A stretch of 27,334 nucleotides of DNA from Chloroflexota bacterium (GTDB lineage Bacteria; Chloroflexota; Ktedonobacteria; Ktedonobacterales; Ktedonobacteraceae): NCBI GenBank assembly GCA_902810755.1, contig CADDYT010000076.1:1-27334 (forward strand), written 5' to 3'. Both the position numbers and the translations under genes were made by a program. Of the stretch, positions 13,933 through 19,942 are shown piece after piece (positions within the stretch are counted from its first letter, which is position 1; each line of letters begins with the position of its first letter). A model generated the notes under the pieces. The model was not told where the DNA came from. It made no database searches and saw nothing but the letters and a program-made list of their open reading frames with translations.

Positions 13933-14340
13933 TCATGCCTCCAGACACACGGGAGGATGCCCGGCATTCCCCCGGCGTCTTCCGTGTGTCGGAGTCACAC
14001 GCTTGAGAACGAGGCGTGCCGGCAGCGTCTGGTCGCTGATGGGCAGCGTGACCAGGAGGACACCGTTGCCATACGTCACATTCGCGCATGTGCCGTTGAC
14101 CGGCGCGGCCAGCGCCAGCTCGCGATGGTAGGCTCCCGCGCTCCATTCATCGAGCAGGAGTTCTTTGATCTCCTTGAGTCTGCCGCGCAGCTCGCCATGA
14201 AGCGACAGAAGGCCGTCGGGCGTCACCTCGACGACAATGTCCTCCGGTTCCAGCCCCGGCATCGGCGCCGCTACCATCAGGCGCTCGGCGGTGCGGTACA
14301 CCTTGAGAGGGATAGGCTGCTGTTTCACCTGTTCTTGCAT
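13933..14340 (-). CDS. Hsp20/alpha-crystallin-type small heat-shock protein
   Basis: An ATP-independent chaperone that holds unfolding proteins. The alpha-crystallin domain is visible: LMVAAPMPGLEPEDIVVEVTPDGLLSLHGEL, then a charged loop and YGNGVLLVTLP, the family's conserved closing strand. The extension after it (TPTHGRRRGNAGHPPVC) lacks an obvious IxI motif, which may affect oligomer size. Length 135 aa is normal. AAAGGAG lies 6 bases before the ATG on the minus strand. Its promoter region faces that of the ComA/HSA32-like gene. Each side carries a tandem TTGTGAT-type box and an ATCGTannACGAT palindrome, so both are probably under the same controls. No CIRCE element was found. Confidence 0.88.
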   Translation of the reverse strand: MQEQVKQQPIPLKVYRTAERLMVAAPMPGLEPEDIVVEVTPDGLLSLHGELRGRLKEIKELLLDEWSAGAYHRELALAAPVNGTCANVTYGNGVLLVTLPISDQTLPARLVLKRVTPTHGRRRGNAGHPPVCLEA

Positions 14341-14406
14341 GCGCTTCTCCTTTCCTGGCTCAAGTGGGTCTGTCCACTATTGCCCGCGAGCTTTTCATCT
14401 AGATAC

Positions 14407-14419
14407 ATCGTAAAACGAT
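14407..14419. promoter_or_regulatory. Palindromic operator ATCGTannACGAT (copy 2, hsp20 side)
   Basis: ATCGTAAAACGAT, arms ATCGT/ACGAT around 3 bases, with further matches two and three positions outward. It lies between the putative hsp20 promoter and its start codon, so a bound protein would block the polymerase. Confidence 0.5.
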
Positions 14420-14430
14420 ATACTTTTCTG

Positions 14431-14458
14431 GTTCTAGTATACCCACCACTTCCTGAAA
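14431..14458 (-). promoter_or_regulatory. Putative hsp20 promoter
   Basis: On the minus strand TTTCAG (14458-14453) and TAGAAC (14436-14431) are separated by 16 bases. The upstream tandem box ends 15 bases before this -35, exactly as in the divergent comA promoter. An overlapping TATACT (14441-14436) is an alternative -10. Weak alone, better by comparison. Confidence 0.35.
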
Positions 14459-14473
14459 AAAGATGCGACTTTC

Positions 14474-14491
14474 ATCACGAATCGGTCACAA
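14474..14491 (-). promoter_or_regulatory. Tandem TTGTGAC/TCGTGAT box, 11-bp period (hsp20 side)
   Basis: Read on the minus strand, TTGTGAC (14491-14485) and TCGTGAT (14480-14474) are separated by 4 bases. It has the same 11-bp period and orientation toward the promoter as the boxes at 279-296 and 14585-14602, with one change in each half. Confidence 0.45.
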
Positions 14492-14584
14492 TCAGATCTT
14501 GGCACTCCGGGACAAACCGCTGAGGAACGTCTCATGGAAGCCAGCAAGTACTCCCTGCTCGCGATTGGCCGCAGCTGTACCAGA

Positions 14585-14602
14585 TTGTGATGAATTTGTG
14601 AT
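14585..14602 (+). promoter_or_regulatory. Tandem TTGTGAT box, 11-bp period (comA side)
   Basis: TTGTGAT at 14585-14591 and 14596-14602, separated by 4 bases, 15 bases before the putative -35. Both half-sites are identical to those at 279-296 upstream of the osmC operon. Confidence 0.55.
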
Positions 14603-14617
14603 TGCGCGAGCCGTAAT

Positions 14618-14645
14618 TTGCGGGTGTGGCGTGCTATGCTAGAAT
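14618..14645 (+). promoter_or_regulatory. Putative promoter of the comA-like gene
   Basis: TTGCGG (14618-14623), a 16-base spacer ending CTATGC, and TAGAAT (14640-14645). The operator core begins 4 bases after the last base of the -10, the same geometry as in the osmC promoter. Confidence 0.5.
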
Positions 14646-14648
14646 CAT

Positions 14649-14661
14649 ATCGTAATACGAT
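14649..14661. promoter_or_regulatory. Palindromic operator ATCGTannACGAT (copy 3, comA side)
   Basis: ATCGTAATACGAT, immediately after the putative -10 of the comA-like promoter and so overlapping the expected transcription start. See copies at 336-354 and 14407-14419. Confidence 0.55.
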
Positions 14662-14728
14662 GTGTATGAAACGTGGTGGTTCCTATCGGACGACCAGCAA
14701 ACCAGAACGGAAAGCAGGAGCAGGTTCT

Positions 14729-15580
14729 ATGAGTGAACGAGCCTTTTCATTTCTCCGCGTGAATGAGCGCGAGAGCAAACCACGGACACACGGCCTCACC
14801 GAGATTCGCGGCCCGTACTATACTCCAATGGGGAAACGCTACCTGGAAGATGTGTTAGAGACGATGGGCGACTACGTGGACTCGCTCAAGTTCGCCGGCG
14901 GGTCGTTTACGCTCATGCCCAGGCCCGCGCTCACCGAGATCATCGACCTGGCCCACCGCTACAACATCCTGGTCTCTACCGGCGGCTTTATCGAGCATGT
15001 GCTGGCACAGGAGCCGGAACTGGTGCCACGCTATATCCAGGAATGCCGCAACGTGGGCTTCGACATCCTGGAAATCTCCAGCGGGTTTATCACCATTCCT
15101 ATCGATGACTGGCTGCGCTTGGTGGAGCGCGTGCAGAAAACTGGACTCAAAGCGAAACCGGAGGTGGGCATCCAGTTCGGAGCGGGCGGGGCTACGGCGA
15201 TCACGGAACTGGAGGCCGAGGGGACGCGCGACGTGGGTTGGACCATTGTTCAGGCTAAGCGTTTTCTGGAAGCGGGGGCCTATCTGATCATGATCGAGTC
15301 CGAGGGCATCACCGAGAATGTGAAGACGTGGCGCACCGACGCCGCTGCACACATTATCGATGCACTGGGACTGGAGAAGGTTATGTTCGAAGCCGCCGAC
15401 CCGGAAGTTTTTGCCTGGTACGTCAAAAACTACGGCGTTGATGTCAATCTGTTCGTCGATCACAGCCAGATTGTGCAGCTCGAATGCCTGCGCTCCGGCC
15501 TGTGGGGAACCAAAAGTCTGTGGGGGCGCGTCGTGACTTATAAGGGAACATTTGAAGAAGCTGAGGGAGGGGAAAGATAA
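14729..15580 (+). CDS. Phosphosulfolactate synthase (ComA/HSA32-like) family protein
   Basis: A (beta/alpha)8-barrel protein of the ComA family, whose founding member adds sulfite to phosphoenolpyruvate to make phosphosulfolactate. Plant heat-stress protein HSA32 belongs to the same family. Recognisable parts: GLTEIRGPYYTPMGKRYLEDVLETMGDYVDSLKFAGGS (first strands), STGGFIEHVL, GFDILEISSGFI, LKAKPEVGIQFGAGG, YLIMIESEGI and VNLFVDHSQIVQLE near the end. It has 283 aa. The ATG at 14729 is chosen because GCAGGAGCAGG lies just before it; the open frame extends upstream through the promoter and operator. It is divergent from hsp20 with matching control sites, which favours a stress role like HSA32 over coenzyme M synthesis (inference). 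It overlaps no neighbour but is 5 bases from the DsbA-like gene. Confidence 0.88.
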   Translation: MSERAFSFLRVNERESKPRTHGLTEIRGPYYTPMGKRYLEDVLETMGDYVDSLKFAGGSFTLMPRPALTEIIDLAHRYNILVSTGGFIEHVLAQEPELVPRYIQECRNVGFDILEISSGFITIPIDDWLRLVERVQKTGLKAKPEVGIQFGAGGATAITELEAEGTRDVGWTIVQAKRFLEAGAYLIMIESEGITENVKTWRTDAAAHIIDALGLEKVMFEAADPEVFAWYVKNYGVDVNLFVDHSQIVQLECLRSGLWGTKSLWGRVVTYKGTFEEAEGGER

Positions 15581-15585
15581 GCGTC

Positions 15586-16290
15586 ATGACAACCCCCATC
15601 TCTATTGCCATGTACGCAGACCTTGCCTGTCCGTATGCCTACGTGAGCGCCTACCGGTTGCGCAAGCTGCGCGAGGAGTATCGCGAAACTATCGTCATCG
15701 AGCATAAAAGCCTGGCGCTGGAGTATGTCAATCGGGAACCGACGCCCAAACCCCTGCTCGCCCTGGAACTGCCCTATCTTGTGCGCGAGGAACCAGACAT
15801 CCCCTATCAACCCTGGCAGCGACCGGAGAGCGAATGGCCGGTCACGATGTGGCCGGCCTTCGAGGCCGTCAAGTGCGCGGAACGGCAGAGCCTCGTGCTG
15901 GCCGATGACCTCGATTGGGCCATCCGGGTCGCCTTGTTCGCCGAGAGCCGCTGCATCTCGCTGCGCCACGTTCTGCTTGACCTCGCGCAACAGGTGGGAC
16001 TCGATAGGGAGCGATTTGCCGACGATTTTGACCGGGGCGTGACAAAATATCAGGTGCTTCAGGAGGCGCAGGAGGGGTGGGAACGCCTGCATGTCGAGGG
16101 GAGTCCTACCTTTGTGTTGCCTTCTGGGAAGCAGATCAGCAACGTGGGATTGCCGGAGATCATCGTTGACGTCAACCATCCTGAGCAGGGTGTGACCGTC
16201 AAGCCTGCTGCCTGTCAGGGGCAGGCGTGCCTGGAAATTTTCAAGCAGATGTTTGCCGAAGCTCGACAGATAGCCAGCGACCATTCTTGA
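15586..16290 (+). CDS. DsbA-family (FrnE-like) thioredoxin-fold protein
   Basis: A cytosolic thioredoxin-fold protein of the DsbA/FrnE group, 234 aa. The active-site position is DLACPYAYVSAYRL: the first cysteine is kept but the second of the usual CPxC is Ala, so it is not a simple disulfide oxidase; a monothiol or glutathione-transferase-like (HCCA isomerase) activity is possible. The cis-proline loop is GSPTFVLP, with a helical insertion between. A further Cys pair (AACQGQACLEIF) is near the C-terminus. There is no signal peptide. The start at 15586 follows GGGAGGGGAAAG in the end of comA, and the 5-base gap shows co-transcription with it. The substrate is unknown; the link to a possible sulfite-using enzyme is suggestive only. 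Confidence 0.82.
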   Translation: MTTPISIAMYADLACPYAYVSAYRLRKLREEYRETIVIEHKSLALEYVNREPTPKPLLALELPYLVREEPDIPYQPWQRPESEWPVTMWPAFEAVKCAERQSLVLADDLDWAIRVALFAESRCISLRHVLLDLAQQVGLDRERFADDFDRGVTKYQVLQEAQEGWERLHVEGSPTFVLPSGKQISNVGLPEIIVDVNHPEQGVTVKPAACQGQACLEIFKQMFAEARQIASDHS

Positions 16291-16331
16291 AGCACTCTCT
16301 GCCAGGACAAACACGAAAAGGAGCATATCCG

Positions 16332-17276
16332 ATGGAGAAAACCGACAGCAATCAAGCACAGGGCTCTCCTGCAGCTATACCTCATGACCTATCCGAACCA
16401 TCGCCGCCTCTGCCTCAACCCTTCTCGGAGCGGGTCAGCGATGCTCTGCAAGAAGCGATCAAGGTGGTGGTTGGGACGCATCGCAAGCCCCCACGCCGCT
16501 TCAAAAGTTTCCTCAACGGGACGTGGTTCGGCCATCCCCTGCACCCGGTGATCACCGATGTGCCGATTGCGGCATGGTTGCTCACCGCTGTTTTTGATAT
16601 CATCTGGCTCATTTCCCCGGTCAGGGACACCTGGGCCGGGCTTGGGGCGTTTGTGGCGGTGATCGCCGGTCTCCTGGGTGCGCTGGGAGCGATTGCGACC
16701 GGGTTGACCGACTGGAGCGATACCTATGGCGCTGAACGGCGCATTGGCCTCAATCACGCCCTGTTCAACGCGGGCGCCTTCCTACTCTATCTCATTTCCT
16801 TCATCCTGCGACTCATTGCCGGCCCAGGAGATGGCATTGTTGCTGCTGTTCTGGGTTTTATCGGGCTGGTCTGCGTCTTTTATGCCGGCTATCTGGGCGG
16901 TGAGATGGTTTTCACCAAAGGCACAGGCGTCAACCATACTGCCTGGGAGACGGCGGGCGAGGAGTACGAGGCGGTGCTGCCGGTAGCGAGCATCGAGGAG
17001 AACAAACTGTATCGCGTGGTGGTCTCCGGCGTACCGGTGGTCCTGCTGCGCCAGGGCAAGCAGTTTTGCGCTATCTCTGCGACCTGTCCTCACGCAGGCG
17101 GACCGCTGGACGAAGGAACGCTTACTGGCGATGTCGTGGAATGTCCCTGGCATGGCTCGCGTTTCCACCTGTGCAACGGGCGCGTGCTGACCGGCCCGGC
17201 GACCGTCAACGCGCCGCGCTACGACGTGCGGATCCGTAACGGGCAGGTCGAGGTCAAACGGATGAGCGAGGAGTGA
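16332..17276 (+). CDS. DUF2231 membrane domain fused to a Rieske [2Fe-2S] domain
   Basis: A two-part redox protein of 314 aa. Residues about 55-205 form a DUF2231 membrane domain with four helices (PLHPVITDVPIAAWLLTAVF; LGAFVAVIAGLLGALGAIAT; NHALFNAGAFLLYLISFIL; LGFIGLVCVFYAGYLGG). The C-terminal 100 residues are a Rieske ferredoxin domain with ligands in TCPHAGGPLDEG and ECPWHGSRF (C-x-H and C-x2-H). It lacks the extra disulfide cysteines of bc-type Rieske proteins, so a low-potential cluster is expected. The ATG at 16332 is favoured over an upstream in-frame one because AAAAGGAG precedes it. It lies 41 bases after the DsbA-like gene. It may shuttle electrons at the membrane to or from the neighbouring NDH-2 or Mo enzyme (inference). 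Confidence 0.87.
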   Translation: MEKTDSNQAQGSPAAIPHDLSEPSPPLPQPFSERVSDALQEAIKVVVGTHRKPPRRFKSFLNGTWFGHPLHPVITDVPIAAWLLTAVFDIIWLISPVRDTWAGLGAFVAVIAGLLGALGAIATGLTDWSDTYGAERRIGLNHALFNAGAFLLYLISFILRLIAGPGDGIVAAVLGFIGLVCVFYAGYLGGEMVFTKGTGVNHTAWETAGEEYEAVLPVASIEENKLYRVVVSGVPVVLLRQGKQFCAISATCPHAGGPLDEGTLTGDVVECPWHGSRFHLCNGRVLTGPATVNAPRYDVRIRNGQVEVKRMSEE

Positions 17277-17339
17277 GCCATCAAACAAAGAAACAGAGTG
17301 ATCGCGCAACGAGCAAACGGCAAGAGCGAGGAAGATTCT

Positions 17340-18674
17340 ATGGTTGAGAGAACACCGGCAAACAAGGCGAAGACGAAAGCAGGCGGACAGCCGCAGGCTC
17401 AACCGCGCGTCGTCATTGTAGGAGCAGGCTTTGGCGGGCTGGAAGCCGCCAAGGGATTACGGCAGGTTCCGGTCCAGGTCACGCTCATCGACCGCTGGAA
17501 TCATCACCTTTTCCAACCCATGTTGTACCAGGTCGCCACCGCCGGGCTGTCCATTGAGGATATCTCCGCTCCCATTCGCCGGATTTTTAGCCGGCAAGCC
17601 AATGTCTCTGTGAGCATGGCCGAGGTTATCGGCGTCGATACACAAGAACAGCTTGTGCTGACGGCAGATCACGCCATCCCGTATGACTATCTGGTCCTCG
17701 CCACGGGAGCTTCCAGCAACTACTTTGGTCATGACTCCTGGCGGCAATGGGCCTGTGGGTTGAAACCCTTAGCGGATGCGCTCTCGATCCGGCGCGCCAT
17801 TCTTGGCGCCTTTGAGGCCGCAGAAAACGAACCCGATCCAGAGAACCGCCGGGCGCTCCTGACCTTTGTGCTGGTTGGCGGTGGCCCCACGGGCGTTGAG
17901 TTAGCGGGTGCCATTGCTGAACTGGCCCACCGGGCGCTGGCGCATGATTTCCGGCGCATCAATCCCGCATCGACGCGCATTATTCTGGTCGAGGGTGAGC
18001 CTCGGATCATTCCGACGTTTCCGGCCAGACTCACGCGCAAGGCGCGAAGGAGGCTGGAGCAATTCGGCGTGGAGGTCAGAACCGGCGTGCATGTCACCGA
18101 TGTCACCGCCAGTGGAGCGAAGATCGGCGAGGAGTGGATTGCCGCGAAGACGGTCATCTGGACGGCAGGCGTGAAAGCTTCCCCTGCGGGGGCGTGGCTG
18201 GGAGCCGAGGTGGATCATGCTGGACGCGTCAAGGTCGGGCGCGATCTGACCGTTCCCGGCCATCCCACGATCTTTGTGATCGGGGATACCGCGTGCGTCC
18301 TCCAGCGGAGAAAGCCACTGCCAGGTCTTTCTCCGGTCGCGATGCAGGAGGGACGCTACGTGGCGAAGGTGATTGCCGATCGGATAGCCGGAAAAACAGG
18401 AAAACGACCTTTCCATTATTTTGACAAGGGAACACTGGCGACGGTAGGTCGCTCTTTTGCGGTGGTTGATATTGGCCCGCTGCATTTTACCGGCTTTGTG
18501 GCCTGGCTGACCTGGATTGCCGTCCACATCTTTTATCTGATCGGCTTTCGTAACCGCCTCCTCGTGTTGATTCAGTATGCCTGGGCCTACTTCACATTTC
18601 AGCCGGGGGCGTGTATTCTCTTACCCGAAGAGCGCCTGATCGCTGATTCCATTGCTGAGACCGCGAAACGATAG
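17340..18674 (+). CDS. ndh: Type II NADH:quinone dehydrogenase (NDH-2), second copy
   Basis: A full-length (444 aa) paralogue of the gene at 12454. The FAD-binding motif VVIVGAGFGGLEAAKGL, the YHLF-equivalent HHLFQPMLYQVATAGLS, the NADH-binding TFVLVGGGPTGVELAGAIAEL, the FVIGDTACVL and SPVAMQEGRYVAKV motifs, and a C-terminal membrane-anchoring region (VAWLTWIAVHIFYLIGFRNR) are all present. The start at 17340 has GAGGAAG upstream; an in-frame ATG at 17298 overlaps the spacer and has a poorer site. It lies 63 bases after the DUF2231-Rieske gene and 17 before the next, within a plus-strand redox cluster. Having two copies of NDH-2 in one region on opposite strands suggests use under different conditions, each tied to a different operon. 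Confidence 0.92.
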   Translation: MVERTPANKAKTKAGGQPQAQPRVVIVGAGFGGLEAAKGLRQVPVQVTLIDRWNHHLFQPMLYQVATAGLSIEDISAPIRRIFSRQANVSVSMAEVIGVDTQEQLVLTADHAIPYDYLVLATGASSNYFGHDSWRQWACGLKPLADALSIRRAILGAFEAAENEPDPENRRALLTFVLVGGGPTGVELAGAIAELAHRALAHDFRRINPASTRIILVEGEPRIIPTFPARLTRKARRRLEQFGVEVRTGVHVTDVTASGAKIGEEWIAAKTVIWTAGVKASPAGAWLGAEVDHAGRVKVGRDLTVPGHPTIFVIGDTACVLQRRKPLPGLSPVAMQEGRYVAKVIADRIAGKTGKRPFHYFDKGTLATVGRSFAVVDIGPLHFTGFVAWLTWIAVHIFYLIGFRNRLLVLIQYAWAYFTFQPGACILLPEERLIADSIAETAKR

Positions 18675-18691
18675 TGAAAGGAAGGATGGAT

Positions 18692-19879
18692 ATGGAACAT
18701 CCCCTTGTGCCTACACGCAACGCCGGTGAGCAAACGAATACGCCGGGAAAAGCTAGTTCAGACTCCCCTGCACGGTTTGCTCCCGGACTGCGTACCCAGG
18801 CCATTCTCTATGGCTTGCTTGCTGCCGCCATCCTCGTCGGGCTGATTGCCCTGGGATCGCGCGGCTTTCACTGGTTCGACGCCACGCTCATTGGCTACGC
18901 GGTGGCCTCGGTCTTCGCCGCAGCGGCGGTCACGTACAAGTACAGTTTCTGGCTGGCGCGCCCACCAACCGGACGCTACTGGCGCCGGAGCTGGCAGCTC
19001 TTTTTCTCCTACACCAACTTTCGCCGCTATACGGCGCTGATTCCCGCCGCCTTCTTCGATCTGTTCTCCCAGCAGTTTATCAGGAAGCGCGGCTTCTATC
19101 GCTGGTTCACGCACCAGTGCATTTTCTGGGGCGTGATCCTCTCGTGTTGTATCACCTTTTCGCTGACCTTCGGCTGGATCCGCATGACGCTGACACCAGA
19201 CGGGCAACACTTGCTCTGGTTCTTTGGCTTCGCGCTCTTTGCCTTCCCCATTGACTCGGCGCTGGGGTTTCTCATCTATCATGCGCTCGATTTTACCGCC
19301 ATTTTGCTGTTTATCGGGCTGATCCTGGCCTTCCACCGGCGTTTCCACGATCTCTCGCTGATAGCAGTGCAGCGGTTTGGCTTTGATCTCATGCCATTGG
19401 CCCTGCTGATGGCGATTGTGATCTCCGGCCTGGCGTTGACGGCGGACAGTACCTGGCTACGTGGGGCTTACTACTGGTATATTTCGCTGGTACACGAAGT
19501 GGTCGTCGTTCTCTGGCTCATCTCGCTGCCCTTCGGCAAGTTTTTCCACCTCATCGAACGTCCTGCAACCGTTGGCATCGAGCTGTACTGGCGAACAGGC
19601 GAAGGGACAGAGATGCAGAAGTGTGCGCGCTGCGGTGAGGAGTTCGCCCCGGTGCGTTTCATTCAGGACCTCAAGAAGACGCTGCTCGACGTGGGCGAGG
19701 ACTATACCCTGAGCGAAGATGTTGCTGCCCAGACAAGCCCTGAGTCCACGGGAACGCTGGTGGAAGAGCAGGCCACACGGGCGCTCTGGTGGCAGGACCT
19801 CTGCCCGTCCTGTAAGCGGGTCACGCGCGCGCAGGCCAATCTTGCCGCGCTCGACCCTGGGGGGAACCGTTTCTTGTAA
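18692..19879 (+). CDS. NarI/HdrE-like membrane subunit with C-terminal zinc ribbon
   Basis: A membrane protein of 395 aa with about six helices (from LYGLLAAAILVGLIALG to VVVVLWLISLPFG). Candidate haem or quinone-site histidines are in THQCIFWG, YHALDFTAIL, HRRFHDLSL and LVHEVVVVLW. The layout resembles the gamma subunits of nitrate reductase or heterodisulfide-reductase-type complexes. The soluble tail has CARCGEEF and LCPSCKR, a CxxC...CxxC zinc-ribbon or rubredoxin-like site, which is unusual for this family. ATG 18692 is chosen because AAAGGAAGG lies 6 bases before it; a GTG at 18674 and an ATG at 18686 are less well placed. It probably anchors the following molybdopterin enzyme to the membrane and passes electrons to or from quinone; haem binding is likely but unproven. 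Confidence 0.72.
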   Translation: MEHPLVPTRNAGEQTNTPGKASSDSPARFAPGLRTQAILYGLLAAAILVGLIALGSRGFHWFDATLIGYAVASVFAAAAVTYKYSFWLARPPTGRYWRRSWQLFFSYTNFRRYTALIPAAFFDLFSQQFIRKRGFYRWFTHQCIFWGVILSCCITFSLTFGWIRMTLTPDGQHLLWFFGFALFAFPIDSALGFLIYHALDFTAILLFIGLILAFHRRFHDLSLIAVQRFGFDLMPLALLMAIVISGLALTADSTWLRGAYYWYISLVHEVVVVLWLISLPFGKFFHLIERPATVGIELYWRTGEGTEMQKCARCGEEFAPVRFIQDLKKTLLDVGEDYTLSEDVAAQTSPESTGTLVEEQATRALWWQDLCPSCKRVTRAQANLAALDPGGNRFL

Positions 19880-19942
19880 AAAGCTTCTCGGACGCATCAC
19901 AAACTGATTATTCCAGATATGACACATTGAACGGAGGAAGGT

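Noticed and set aside
14341..14728. CIRCE (HrcA) element upstream of hsp20
   Set aside because: No TTAGCACTC-N9-GAGTGCTAA-like pair found; the inverted repeats present have a different core.
19896..19902. ATCACAA upstream of the Mo subunit as another TTGTGAT box
   Set aside because: Only a single half-site, no second copy 11 bases away and no palindrome nearby.
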